In this document: piece after piece, positions 36,131-44,820 of the stretch
Numbering within the stretch: the stretch's first letter is position 1
How the letters are laid out: each line of letters starts with the position of its first letter
DNA from: Mesorhizobium sp.
GTDB taxonomy: Bacteria; Pseudomonadota; Alphaproteobacteria; Rhizobiales; Rhizobiaceae
Direction of reading: 5' to 3'
DNA: 64,000 nt
NCBI GenBank assembly: GCA_004020545.1
Contig: SAQE01000002.1
Coordinates: 124,001 to 188,000, forward strand
Translations under genes and position numbers: made by a program
Notes under the pieces: model-generated
What the model was told of the DNA's origin: nothing
What the model saw: the letters and a program-made list of their open reading frames with translations, nothing else
Databases searched by the model: none

Positions 36131-37135
36131 TCAGCCCGCGGCCCGCGCCTTCAGTGCGCGCAGGACGCGTTCCGGCGTGATCGGCAAAGTGTCGATGCGC
36201 ACGCCGACCGCGTCGAAGACGGCATTGGCGACGGCCGGGATCTGCGGGTTGGCGCACATCTCGCCCGGCCCCTTGGCGCCGAACGGGCCGTCGGCGGAGG
36301 GCCGCTCCAAAACGATGATCTCGGTCTCGGCGAGATCACCGGGCCCCGGCATCAGATATTGGTTGAAGTCGGTGCCGCCATGGTCGCGGCTTGGGTAATA
36401 GGGCTCGGTCGTCTCGTAGAGCGCGTGGCTGATGCCCATCCAGGAGCCGCCGACAAGCTGCTGCTCGACCATCCTGGGGTTCAGCGCGCGGCCGATCTCG
36501 AAGACGTTTTTCACGTTGAGCACCGTCACTTCGCCGGTCTCGTCGTCGACCTCGACCTCGACCACCGTGCAGGCATGGGCGTAGCAGGTCGAGGGCTTCA
36601 TCGCGCCGGTCTCCTTTTCCGGATAGGAGCGCGGGATCAAGAACATGCCGCGCCCGGAGATCGAGCGGCCGCGCTTGAAATGCGCCGACAGCGCGACGTC
36701 GAAGATCGAGATCGACTTCTGCGGCGCGCCTTTCACCAGTATGTTGCCCTGGCCATCGGTCTCCAGGTCGGAGGCATTCACCTCCAGCTCCTCGGCCGCC
36801 ACTTCCAGCATCACCTGTCGGGCTTCCTTGGCCGCCTGGATGACGGCATTGCCGGCGCGGTGCGTGCCGCGCGAGGCGAAGGTGCCCATGCAATGCGGGC
36901 CGGTGTCGGTGTCGGCGGTGTCGATGACAACGCGGTCGGTCGGCACGCCGATGGTCTCGGCGCAGATCTGCGCCATGATCTGCTTCATGCCCTGGCCGAG
37001 ATCGACGCTGGAGAGCGTCACCATGAAATTGCCGGTCGGCGTCGAATGGACCAGCGCCTGGGTCGGGTCGCCGCCGAGGTTCATACCCGTCGGATAATTG
37101 ATCGCGGCGACGCCGCGTCCACGCCGGATCGCCAT
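36131..37135 (-). CDS. Molybdenum hydroxylase large subunit, C-terminal part (NdhM-like)
   Basis: A 334-residue C-terminal half of a xanthine-dehydrogenase-type Moco subunit. It holds SSVDLGQGMKQIMAQICAE near residue 42, a molybdopterin-binding element, and GPFGAKGPGEMCANP near 287, whose glutamate is the expected catalytic base. The N-terminal half is the separate preceding gene, one base upstream and in another frame. Natural splitting is known in nicotinate dehydrogenase of Eubacterium barkeri (NdhL and NdhM). Both parts look intact, so I read this as two subunits and not a recent frameshift, though the latter is possible. Confidence 0.85.
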   Translation of the reverse strand: MAIRRGRGVAAINYPTGMNLGGDPTQALVHSTPTGNFMVTLSSVDLGQGMKQIMAQICAETIGVPTDRVVIDTADTDTGPHCMGTFASRGTHRAGNAVIQAAKEARQVMLEVAAEELEVNASDLETDGQGNILVKGAPQKSISIFDVALSAHFKRGRSISGRGMFLIPRSYPEKETGAMKPSTCYAHACTVVEVEVDDETGEVTVLNVKNVFEIGRALNPRMVEQQLVGGSWMGISHALYETTEPYYPSRDHGGTDFNQYLMPGPGDLAETEIIVLERPSADGPFGAKGPGEMCANPQIPAVANAVFDAVGVRIDTLPITPERVLRALKARAAG

Positions 37136-37136
37136 C

Positions 37137-38504
37137 TCAGGCTCCCTTCCTGTAGGAGGACATCGCCATGTATTTTTCCGCCACCGGCCAGTTGGCGGCG
37201 CGCGAGGCTTCCTGCATGCACTCTATCAGGGCGGCGCCCTCGGTCGGCTGGCGATGCGCCTTCATGTCGCCGTCGCGATAGGCGTTGATGAAGCGGAATT
37301 CGAGCGGATCCATGCCGATCAGCCGCGCCAGCTTGTCCATCTGCACCTCCAGCGCGAAATCGCCGATGGTAACGCCGAAGCCGCGCATGGCCGACGAAGG
37401 GGTGCGGTTGGTGTAGACGCAGTAAGTGTCGATCCAGACATTCGGGATCGTGTAGGGCCCGGGATAGTGCGCCGCACCCTTCTGTGCGCCATAGGGCGAA
37501 TGGCGCGAATAGGCGCCGGCATCGGTATAGCCGGTCACCTTGCGCGCGACGATGCGGCCGTCCTTCATGATGCCGTCCTTGATGACGACCTTCTCGGCCG
37601 CGCGCGGCGAGGAGATCTGCATCTCTTCCTCGCGGCTGTAGATAAAACAGACCGGGCGTCCTGTTAGCTTGGCGGCGAGGATGGTGATCGGCTCGACGAT
37701 GACGTCGACCTTGCCGCCGAAGCCGCCGCCGACCGTTCCACCGACGAAGTGCAGCTTGCTGCCCGGCATCTGCAGGATGATCGAGGTGTTGTCGAGGGTG
37801 AAGAACATCGCCTGCGTGTTGGTGTAGCAGGTGAAACGGTCATTGCCTTCAGGCGCCACCACGCAGCCGGTCGTCTCGGTCGGCGCGTGCTCGATCGGCG
37901 AGGACTGGTAGGTCTGTTCGAGGATGTGGTCGGCCTGGGCAAAGCCCGCCTCGACGTCGCCGAAGCGCACCTTGCGGCACTCGCCGCTGTCATAGAGGTA
38001 ATAGTTCTGGCCGTGATATTCGTTGACGATCGGCGCGCCAGGCTTCAGCGCTTCCTCCATGTCGAAGACGGCCGGCAGCACCTCATAATCGACCTTGACC
38101 TTGGCGGCGGCTTCCTGCGCCGCGCGCTCGGTCTCGGCCAGCACCGCCACCACGGCCTCGCCTTTCCAGCGCACCTTGCCGTCGGCAAGCACGGTTTCGT
38201 CCTCGGGGCCGATCTGGATCAGGATCAGGATGGTATAGACGTTGTGCGGCACGTCCTTGGCGGTCAGCACCCTCACCACGCCCGGATGCTTTTCCGCTTC
38301 CGACGTGTCGATCGAGCGGATGCGCGCATGGTGATGCGGGCTGCGCACCATCTTCAGATGCAGCATGCCCGGAAAATTGCGGTCGGCAAAATAGGCGGTT
38401 TTGCCGGTGACATGTCCCGGGGAATCGAGCCGCGGCCGCGGCTGGCCGATCTCGTGCAGGCCGTCCTCGCGGACATCGGCGAAATAGTCCTTGCGCAGTT
38501 CCAT
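37137..38504 (-). CDS. Molybdenum hydroxylase large subunit, N-terminal part (NdhL-like)
   Basis: A 455-residue N-terminal half of the Moco subunit. It shows GHVTGKTAYFADRNFPGMLH near 31, GGTVGGGFGGKVD near 254 and the active-site loop SSAMRGFG near 377. In CO dehydrogenase the loop is AYRCSFR; here it is not, so this is not a true CO dehydrogenase. The protein ends after KYMAMSSYRKGA, where the family normally continues to the second half, which is the next gene. The substrate is probably an aldehyde, aromatic ring or N-heterocycle. Confidence 0.85.
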   Translation of the reverse strand: MELRKDYFADVREDGLHEIGQPRPRLDSPGHVTGKTAYFADRNFPGMLHLKMVRSPHHHARIRSIDTSEAEKHPGVVRVLTAKDVPHNVYTILILIQIGPEDETVLADGKVRWKGEAVVAVLAETERAAQEAAAKVKVDYEVLPAVFDMEEALKPGAPIVNEYHGQNYYLYDSGECRKVRFGDVEAGFAQADHILEQTYQSSPIEHAPTETTGCVVAPEGNDRFTCYTNTQAMFFTLDNTSIILQMPGSKLHFVGGTVGGGFGGKVDVIVEPITILAAKLTGRPVCFIYSREEEMQISSPRAAEKVVIKDGIMKDGRIVARKVTGYTDAGAYSRHSPYGAQKGAAHYPGPYTIPNVWIDTYCVYTNRTPSSAMRGFGVTIGDFALEVQMDKLARLIGMDPLEFRFINAYRDGDMKAHRQPTEGAALIECMQEASRAANWPVAEKYMAMSSYRKGA

Positions 38505-38513
38505 GGCTGTTCC

Positions 38514-38996
38514 TCAGGCGGCGTTCTGCGAATTGGCGCGCGCGGCGGTGAGCACCGCCTGGATGATCGGCTCGTAGCCGGTGCAGCGGCAGATGTTGCC
38601 GGACAGCGCCTCGACCACGTCCTCGCGGCTGGGATTGGGCGTGCGGTCGAGCAGCACTTTGGCGGCCATGATCATGCCCGGCGTGCAGAAGCCGCATTGG
38701 GTGGCGAAGGCATCGAGGAAGGCGCGCTGCAGCGGGTGCAGGACACCAGCTTCGGCGAGACCGGCGGTGGTCCTGATGTCGGCGCCGTTGCAAGTCTCGG
38801 CCAGCGTCAGACAGGAGAGCCGCAACTCGCCGTCGATGATGACGGAGCAGGCGCCGCAAGTGCCCTGGTGGCAACCGCCTTTCGGCGAGGTGTCACCGAT
38901 CTTGTCGCGCAGCGCATGGAGCAGCGTCGTGCCGCTTTCGATGAATTCGGCTTTTTCCGAGCCGTTGAGCGTGAACTGAACCGGGACCTTTGCCAT
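38514..38996 (-). CDS. Molybdenum hydroxylase small [2Fe-2S] subunit
   Basis: A 160-residue iron-sulfur subunit. The plant-type cluster ligands are in GGCHQGTCGACSV and LSC near 43-65, and the C-terminal helical cluster ligands are in CGFCTPG near 102 and CRCTGY near 138. It passes electrons from the Moco centre to the FAD subunit. The start is set at the ATG of MAKVPVQFTLNGSEK; longer frames upstream lack family similarity. It lies 9 bases before the large subunit gene. Confidence 0.93.
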   Translation of the reverse strand: MAKVPVQFTLNGSEKAEFIESGTTLLHALRDKIGDTSPKGGCHQGTCGACSVIIDGELRLSCLTLAETCNGADIRTTAGLAEAGVLHPLQRAFLDAFATQCGFCTPGMIMAAKVLLDRTPNPSREDVVEALSGNICRCTGYEPIIQAVLTAARANSQNAA

Positions 38997-39054
38997 TCTT
39001 CCTCCCTGCGCGCCTGCCCGAATGACCGGACAGACGCGCGTCCCCCACGAATGT

Positions 39055-39849
39055 TTAACCCAACAGCAGGCGCCCGAGATGGACCGGCAGCACCTCGGCT
39101 CGATACCAGGTGCTGGCGATCGGGTCGGTGATCGGCGAGATGCCCTCGCCAGCCGCGGCAAGCGCCGGCGCGATCTCCTGGGGTGTGAGCTTGCAGCCAA
39201 GCAACGCTCTTTCCGCTGCTTTGGCCCGCATCGGCCGATCGGCCATGCAGCCAAGCGCTATGCGCGCGGAGGTCACCGTGCCGTCGGCGGTGCGCTGCAA
39301 GAGCGCCGCGATGCTCAGCACGGAGATGCCTTTCGGTTTGACGCGCGAGACTTTGAGGAAGTGGAAGCTATCCGCCTTGGGCAGGGAGAACTCGACCGCG
39401 GTGATGATGGCGCGGCTGCTGTCGCGGCCGGTAAGGAAGTCCTCGATCGGCGTCTCGCCGGTCTCGGCAGTGACGGTTGCATCGAGCGCCAGCAGCGCCA
39501 CCGCGAAATCGCCGTAAGGGGCCGGGGCGAACAGATTGCCGCCGACGGTCGCCATGTTGCGGATCGCCGGGCCGCCGACGGCGCGCGCGGCCGGCGCAAC
39601 GGCGGCAAGATCGGGATGGCGGGCGATCGCGGCCATGGTGACCGAAGCGCCGAGCTGGACCTTATCGCCGGAAACGGTGATCGCCGACAGGGAAGGCTCG
39701 GTGACGCGCACGAGGCTTGATACCGAAACGTCGCCCTCATTGGCGCCGCGAACCACCAGCGTGCCGCCGCCGAGATAGCGCGTGCCGGACGCTTGCAGCG
39801 CCGCATTGGCGTCTTTCACGGTCGAGAAGGTCTGCAGCGCAAGCGACAT
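39055..39849 (-). CDS. Molybdenum hydroxylase FAD-binding (medium) subunit
   Basis: A 264-residue CoxM-type subunit. FAD-binding elements include RYLGGGTLVVRG near 24 and AIRNMATVGGNLFAPAPYGD near 96, and the C-terminal CO-dehydrogenase flavoprotein domain follows from about 160. It accepts electrons from the iron-sulfur subunit and passes them on. The gene order (G-like, M, S, L-N, L-C, D, E) is characteristic of cox-type molybdenum hydroxylase operons. Confidence 0.92.
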   Translation of the reverse strand: MSLALQTFSTVKDANAALQASGTRYLGGGTLVVRGANEGDVSVSSLVRVTEPSLSAITVSGDKVQLGASVTMAAIARHPDLAAVAPAARAVGGPAIRNMATVGGNLFAPAPYGDFAVALLALDATVTAETGETPIEDFLTGRDSSRAIITAVEFSLPKADSFHFLKVSRVKPKGISVLSIAALLQRTADGTVTSARIALGCMADRPMRAKAAERALLGCKLTPQEIAPALAAAGEGISPITDPIASTWYRAEVLPVHLGRLLLG

Positions 39850-39861
39850 GGCGCGCTCCCG

Positions 39862-40305
39862 TCAGTTCTGGCCGGCGAAGTGGCTCTTGAGGGCATTGAA
39901 GCCACCCTGGAAGACATTGGCGCCCATGCCTTCGGCCAGCTTGTCGGCTTCCTCGGGGGCTGCGTCGAAGCTCGCGCTCCATTCGGCATAGGTGCGGTCG
40001 CCGTCGGTGACGCGGCGCAATTGCAGCGTCGCCTTGTGGTTGGTGATCGGCTGCGGTGTTTCGAGAATCGAGTAGCTGACCAGGAAATTCTCGTCGGAAA
40101 AATCGAGCAGTTTTTCGCGCAGCCGCGCGCCGCTGACCAATTGGAAGTTGCGCACGCACCCGATGGTGGTGGCGTCCTTGCCATCCTCGATATGGCTTTC
40201 CACCATGCGCGGGTGCCAACTCGGCAGGCCGTTGAAATCGCGGACGCGCGCCCAGACCTGTTCGACCGGCGCGTCGATGACGCTGGAGATGGTGACTTTC
40301 GCCAT
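39862..40305 (-). CDS. CoxG-like SRPBCC family protein
   Basis: A 147-residue START/SRPBCC-fold protein: VTISSVIDAPVEQVWARVRDFNGLPSWHP is the N-terminal strand and helix of the fold, and the long C-terminal helix contains EGMGANVFQGGFNALK. CoxG proteins are thought to help membrane attachment of the enzyme; other SRPBCC members bind or transform small hydrophobic ligands. It is first in the operon, 12 bases before the FAD subunit gene, and follows the AraC regulator gene. A long frame upstream was rejected; the ATG at 40305 gives the family length. Confidence 0.82.
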   Translation of the reverse strand: MAKVTISSVIDAPVEQVWARVRDFNGLPSWHPRMVESHIEDGKDATTIGCVRNFQLVSGARLREKLLDFSDENFLVSYSILETPQPITNHKATLQLRRVTDGDRTYAEWSASFDAAPEEADKLAEGMGANVFQGGFNALKSHFAGQN

Positions 40306-40409
40306 AAGCTCGTTCCCTTGCGAAGATGGGAAGAAGACTAGGGCGGCCGACGAACCGGCGCTTATCAACGCGTCTTGCGCGCCTATCAATCAGTCTGAAA
40401 AACGTCCTC

Positions 40410-41237
40410 TCAGGACATTGCGCGGGCCGCTTCGCGGTAGAGCGTCGGCGGCACGCCGACATGATCGCGGAAGAAGCGCGAGAAATTGCCCTGGGTGGTG
40501 AAGCCGAGATTGCAAGCGACAGAGATCAGTGGCTCTTGCGACCATTGCAGCTGGCGCACGGCTTCCTCCATGCGCAGCGTGTTCCAGTAGACGTTCGGCG
40601 TCAGATTGGTCTGTTCCTTGAACAATGCGAAGAAATGCGGCCGGGACAGGCCGACGCTGCGCGCCACGTCGTCGAAGGAGATGCGCTCGCAGACATTGGC
40701 CTTCATCAGCTGGATCGCCTTGCGGACGCGGAAGTCCAGCATCGTGTTGATGCGAACGCGCACCGCCTGCGGCGCCGAGGCGTCCGCCGCGTCAAGCACG
40801 CTGTCGATGAAGCGTTCGATCTCGTAATTAGCGACGTCGTCGATGCTCTCATTGTCGGTCAGATGATCGAGCAGGTTGGCCGCCGCCTGGTGCAGCCATG
40901 GCTCCAGCACGATAGCCGCCTGCGCAAACAGCGGCGCGGACATCGGCAGGTCGCGGCGACGGCGCGCCCAATCGGGATCGATGTAGAAGGCGAGGAACAG
41001 GCCGGGCTTGCCGTCGCGGGAAAGCGCGTGGCTGTGCGGCTGGAAGGAGTTGATGCCGGCGGCGGTGGCAGGCCCGAGCCGCACCGTCTCGCGGCCGATC
41101 GTCATTTCCCCGGCCGTGCCTTCCAGCCAGATGATGAGATGCGCCTCGCCATGGGCATGGGTGACGAAGTCGTTGGCGACATTCAGGACAGAGACATGTC
41201 CGAACCGGCCCCAGTAGAGCCTGATCGCGTCCGTCAT
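40410..41237 (-). CDS. AraC family transcriptional regulator
   Basis: A 275-residue regulator with a cupin-like N-terminal sensor (THAHGEAHLIIWLEG near residue 26) and a C-terminal AraC domain with two helix-turn-helix units: ISFDDVARSVGLSRPHFFALF near 188 and ISVACNLGFTTQGNFSRFF near 237. It lies immediately upstream of the molybdenum hydroxylase operon on the same strand, 104 bases away, and is its likely activator. The ligand is probably the oxidised substrate or its product. Confidence 0.88.
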   Translation of the reverse strand: MTDAIRLYWGRFGHVSVLNVANDFVTHAHGEAHLIIWLEGTAGEMTIGRETVRLGPATAAGINSFQPHSHALSRDGKPGLFLAFYIDPDWARRRRDLPMSAPLFAQAAIVLEPWLHQAAANLLDHLTDNESIDDVANYEIERFIDSVLDAADASAPQAVRVRINTMLDFRVRKAIQLMKANVCERISFDDVARSVGLSRPHFFALFKEQTNLTPNVYWNTLRMEEAVRQLQWSQEPLISVACNLGFTTQGNFSRFFRDHVGVPPTLYREAARAMS

Positions 41238-41416
41238 GGGTCTATTTCCTCCCGCAGGCGACTGGCCTCCCTTCGCCCACCCAGAGATTGTGCGGCCGAC
41301 TTTTGGCCTGCGTCAAGGCATGGCGGAACGACGGGCGTCTTGCATCGTCCGTCGGGGCGGATTTTCAGACTGAACGATAGGAGCGTTCCCTTCTCCCCCT
41401 GGGGAGGAGGGGAAAG

Positions 41417-42415
41417 CTAGTCGCTGCGCCGGAAGTTGCGGATTCGGTCGAACAGCACGGCCAGGATGATCGCGCCGCCGATGAAAGTGCCTTGCCAGAA
41501 GGCATTGATGCCGAGCAGGCCGAGGCTGTTGCGGATTACTTCGATCAGCGCTGCGCCGACGATCGCGCCCAGGGCCGTCCCGACGCCGCCGGCGAGGTTG
41601 GCGCCGCCGATGACGGTGGCTGCGATCACCTGGAGCTCCATGCCGGTGCCGATATTGGTGGTGACGGCGCCGAGCCAGCCGGTCTCGATGATGCCGGCCA
41701 AACCCGCCGACAAAGCCGAGATCATGTAGACCGCGACCTTGATCTGGCGCACCGGAACACCGGTCAGCGTCGCCGCATGCTCATTGCCGCCGATGGCGAA
41801 GATGTGCCGGCCGAACTTGGTCCAGCGCAGGATGAAACCGGTGATCAGAGCCAGGATGATCATGTAGAGCACCGGGTTGGCGATGCCGAACAGCCAGGCG
41901 CCACCGCCCAGCGCCAGAAGCTTGTCGTGGTCCGGCCCGAACTGGAAGACGACGGTGTTGTTGGAGGCGACCATGGCGAGGCTGCGGGCGACCGAGAGCA
42001 TGCCGAGCGTCACCACGAAAGGCGGGAAGTCGAGATAGGCGATAAGCATGCCGTTGAAGGCGCCGATGGCGAGCGCGGTGACGATCGTGGCCAGGATGCC
42101 GACCTCGATCGAGTAGCCGGCATGCATGGTGACGGCCAGCACCATCGAGCACAGGCACAGCACCGAGCCGACCGAAAGGTCGATGCCGCCGGTGATGATG
42201 ACGAAGGTCATGCCGAGCGCGACGATGGCGACGAAGGTGATATTGCGGGTGATGTTGTAGAGATTCTTCTGCGTGGCGAAGGCGTCGGTGGCAACGGACA
42301 GGAACAGACAGGCAAGGATGACCGCGATCACCACCCAGAAGGTCTGGCTGGACAGCATGCGCGACAGGAAGCTGTGCTGCTTCTGCGCGATCGTCTGGTC
42401 AAGGGTAACTGCCAT
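41417..42415 (-). CDS. ABC transporter permease, ribose/fructose type (RbsC/FrcC-like)
   Basis: A 332-residue inner-membrane protein of the BPD_transp_2 family, with GMTFVIITGGIDLSVGSVLC near residue 69 and VIGGANLAGGVGTALGAIVG near 272. About eight to ten membrane segments are predicted. It follows its ATPase gene (61 bases apart) and is read leftward, away from the binding-protein gene at 43681. As a single permease with a single-domain ATPase it resembles the FrcBCA fructose system, but the substrate is not established. Confidence 0.88.
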   Translation of the reverse strand: MAVTLDQTIAQKQHSFLSRMLSSQTFWVVIAVILACLFLSVATDAFATQKNLYNITRNITFVAIVALGMTFVIITGGIDLSVGSVLCLCSMVLAVTMHAGYSIEVGILATIVTALAIGAFNGMLIAYLDFPPFVVTLGMLSVARSLAMVASNNTVVFQFGPDHDKLLALGGGAWLFGIANPVLYMIILALITGFILRWTKFGRHIFAIGGNEHAATLTGVPVRQIKVAVYMISALSAGLAGIIETGWLGAVTTNIGTGMELQVIAATVIGGANLAGGVGTALGAIVGAALIEVIRNSLGLLGINAFWQGTFIGGAIILAVLFDRIRNFRRSD

Positions 42416-42476
42416 TATCGACCTTTCCTGCCGATGATGAGCCGCGTCCGCGCGGCGAGTTCCGGGGTTGCGATGC

Positions 42477-43238
42477 TCATGCGACCTGTTCGATGGCGCC
42501 GGTGATCAGCCCGGTGACTTCCTCGGGCGAGCTCGAGGCGATTTTCTTGTCGGCGACCTTCCTGCCGCGCCGCATGACGATGACGCGGTCGGCAACGTCG
42601 AAGACGTCGGGCATGCGGTGGCTGATCAGCACGACAGCGATGCCCTGGTCGCGCAAATGACGGATCAGGTTCAGCACTTCGGCGACCTGCCTGACCGAGA
42701 TCGCCGCCGTCGGCTCGTCCATCAGCACGATCTTGGCCTGCGAAAGCATGGTGCGGGCGATCGCAACCGCCTGGCGCTGGCCGCCCGACATCTGCTTGAC
42801 GAGGTCGCGCGGGCGCGTCTCGGACTTCAGCTCGGCGAAGAGCTGGCCGGCGCGCTTGTACATCGCGGCATAATCGAGAATGCGGAGCGGGCCGATGCCG
42901 CGGCGCAGCTCGCGGCCGAGATAGACATTGGCGGCTGCCGTCAGATTGTTGCAGAGCGCCAGGTCCTGGTGGACGATCTCGATGCCGTGCTGGCGGGCCT
43001 CCGCCGGCTTGTGCAGGATCAGCTCCTTGCCATCCAGATGCATCGTGCCATGGCTGGGGCGGAAGTTCCCGGCGATCATCTTGACCAGCGTCGATTTGCC
43101 GGCGCCGTTGTCGCCCATCAGGCCGACGACCTGTCCGGCTTCCAGCGTGAACGAAACGTCGTTCACCGCCTGGATGGCGCCGAAATGCTTCGAGATGTTG
43201 GCGAGTTCGAGAACCGACACCAGCCTTAAGCCTCCCAT
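42477..43238 (-). CDS. ABC transporter ATP-binding protein, single domain (FrcA-like)
   Basis: A one-domain ATPase of about 253 residues. Walker A is GDNGAGKST, signature MSGGQRQAVAIARTM, Walker B KIVLMDEPTAA and switch His in VVLISHRMPDVF. The open frame runs back to 43478 but the N-terminal 80 residues there look non-coding. The ATG at 43238 is used; a GTG at 43220, giving MSVLELAN, is also possible. It works with the permease at 41417 and the binding protein at 43681. Confidence 0.88.
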   Translation of the reverse strand: MGGLRLVSVLELANISKHFGAIQAVNDVSFTLEAGQVVGLMGDNGAGKSTLVKMIAGNFRPSHGTMHLDGKELILHKPAEARQHGIEIVHQDLALCNNLTAAANVYLGRELRRGIGPLRILDYAAMYKRAGQLFAELKSETRPRDLVKQMSGGQRQAVAIARTMLSQAKIVLMDEPTAAISVRQVAEVLNLIRHLRDQGIAVVLISHRMPDVFDVADRVIVMRRGRKVADKKIASSSPEEVTGLITGAIEQVA

Positions 43239-43680
43239 TTTTCGCCCTGCGACTGCTTCACCGTCGATGCCGGCGCCCGCATGGGCCTCGCACCTCCAAC
43301 TCCTCCCGAGCGGGGGTGCAATCGATGCATTTAGGCTAAAGCTCACATGGGCGTCAATCAATTGTCGAACGATTAATTTCGGAACTCGTCGAAAAATCGG
43401 TTTTGTAGGACAAATAGGAATTGACGTTGGCCGCGAGCCGTTATTAGCTAGCGTCGGAGGAAGAATTTGCCCTCGCAAATCGCTGTTCAGTGGACGCGGT
43501 CGGCAGGGATTCGGTCAGGATCCGGCAACGCCAGCGCTCATTCGAGCTGGAACGGATCGGCAAATGCTTATCGGCCCGGCTTAAGACACGAACATTCGAG
43601 GCGACTGCCGTGTTCGTTGCATCCGGGCCGATCGGTGTGGCGGGCACGTCGTGTCCGTCTGTTTTCAAGGGAGGAACGAT
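43239..43680. other. Divergent control region between ABC ATPase and binding-protein genes
   Basis: These 442 bases contain no convincing gene. They hold two FadR-type operator matches (see 43362-43414), a possible promoter for the binding-protein gene (TTGACG at 43421-43426 with TTAGCT 17 bases on), and a leader of over 200 bases before the ATG at 43681. No riboswitch was recognised in the leader. Confidence 0.6.
43362..43414. promoter_or_regulatory. Two FadR-type GntR operator sites
   Basis: TTGTCGAACGA at 43362-43372 and TTGTAGGACAA at 43403-43413 both fit the FadR-subfamily consensus TNGT-N3-ACNA, 41 bases (about four helical turns) apart. The second extends to TTTGTAGGACAAA and ends seven bases before a TTGACG box. 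The likely binders are the FCD-GntR proteins encoded at 44821 and 47729. This link is inferred from consensus and position. Confidence 0.62.
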
Positions 43681-44670
43681 ATGAGGAAATCACTTTTGCT
43701 CGCCGCCGTCGCCGCCATGGCGTTGGGCGCCGGGCCGGCTTTGGCCAAGAAACAGCTCGTCATCGTCGTGAAGGGTCTCGACAACCCGTTCTTCGAAGCC
43801 ATCCACCAGGGCTGCGAGAAGTGGAACAAGGAAAATGCCAGCTCGGAATATGAATGCTTCTACACCGGCCCGGCATCGACCTCGGACGAGGCTGGCGAAG
43901 CCCAGATCGTGCAGGACATGCTGAGCAAGCCGGACACGGTGGCGATGGCGATCTCGCCGTCCAACGCGCCGCTGATCGCCCAGACGATCAAGAGCGCCAA
44001 TCCATCGATCCCGATCATGACCGTCGACGCCGACCTTGCCAAGGAAGATGCAGCGCTTCGCAAGACCTATCTCGGCACCGACAACTATCTGATGGGCAAG
44101 AAGATCGGCGAATACATCAAGAAGGCCAAGCCGAACGGCGGCACGGTCTGCACCATCGAAGGCAATCCGGCTGCCGACAACATCCTGCGCCGCGCGCAGG
44201 GCATGCGCGATGCGCTGTCGGGCAAGGAAGGCCTGTCGGCGCTTGCCGGCGAAGGCGGCTGGACCGAGGTGGCCGGCTGCCCGGTGTTCACCAATGACGA
44301 CGGTGCAAAGGGCGTGCAGGCGATGACGGACATCCTCGCCGCCAATCCGAAGCTCGACGCCTTCGGCATCATGGGCGGCTGGCCGCTCTTCGGCGCCCCG
44401 CAGCCCTATCGCGACCTGTTCAAGCCGATGGCCGACAAGATCGCCAAGAACGAGTTCGTCATCGGCGCGGCCGACACGATCGGCGACGAGGTGGCGATCG
44501 CCAGGGAAGGCCTGGTGACCGCGCTGGTCGGCCAGCGGCCGTTCGAAATGGGCTACAAGGCGCCTTCGGTGATGCTCGACCTCATCGGCGGCAAGAAGGT
44601 CGACGATCCGGTCTTCACCGGCCTCGACGAATGCACCAAGGACACGGTCGACACCTGCATCCAGAAGTAG
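43681..44670 (+). CDS. ABC transporter sugar-type substrate-binding protein
   Basis: A 329-residue periplasmic protein with a 22-residue signal peptide ending in GPALA and a RbsB-family fold: QLVIVVKGLDNPFFEAIHQG opens the mature protein, VAMAISPSNAPLIAQTIKS the next strand-helix pair, and PIMTVDADLA follows. Several cysteines (in SEYECFYTG, TVCTIEG, AGCPVF, LDECTKD and DTCIQK) suggest disulfides. A GGGAGGA ribosome site precedes the ATG; a longer frame from 43651 is rejected. The gene faces away from its permease and ATPase genes and is followed by a hairpin. Confidence 0.88.
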   Translation: MRKSLLLAAVAAMALGAGPALAKKQLVIVVKGLDNPFFEAIHQGCEKWNKENASSEYECFYTGPASTSDEAGEAQIVQDMLSKPDTVAMAISPSNAPLIAQTIKSANPSIPIMTVDADLAKEDAALRKTYLGTDNYLMGKKIGEYIKKAKPNGGTVCTIEGNPAADNILRRAQGMRDALSGKEGLSALAGEGGWTEVAGCPVFTNDDGAKGVQAMTDILAANPKLDAFGIMGGWPLFGAPQPYRDLFKPMADKIAKNEFVIGAADTIGDEVAIAREGLVTALVGQRPFEMGYKAPSVMLDLIGGKKVDDPVFTGLDECTKDTVDTCIQK

Positions 44671-44681
44671 GCTTCGATCCC

Positions 44682-44706
44682 GGGGCGCCCTACGAGGGGG
44701 CGCCCC
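44682..44706 (+). terminator. GC-rich hairpin after the binding-protein gene
   Basis: A 9-base stem (44682-44690 with 44698-44706) closes a seven-base loop just 12 bases after the stop. The tail is only weakly T-rich (TTCGCCTTT), so it may end or pause transcription. It separates the binding-protein gene from the GntR gene. Confidence 0.55.
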
Positions 44707-44820
44707 TTCGCCTTTCGCCCAGATCATGGACGCGGCCTTGCCGGGGGCGCGAGGCCAAGGCTTTTCTGCGTCCAAGATTTCCTTGTTCGGCAGAGTTTTG
44801 CGGGCGTCGTTAGGCTCGCC

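Noticed and set aside
36131-38504. Recent frameshift breaking the large molybdenum subunit gene
   Set aside because: Not adopted as the main reading: the second half has its own ATG one base after the stop, both halves keep their motifs, and split subunits exist in this family. It remains the alternative.
36131-39849. Carbon monoxide dehydrogenase (coxMSL)
   Set aside because: The large subunit has SSAMRGFG where CO dehydrogenase has AYRCSFR, so only the operon form is cox-like.
43467-43853. Small open frame of 128 codons in the leader of the binding-protein gene
   Set aside because: It overlaps the signal peptide region of the binding protein in another frame, and its composition (Arg and Ser rich) is that of non-coding frames. 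No ribosome site or family similarity was seen.
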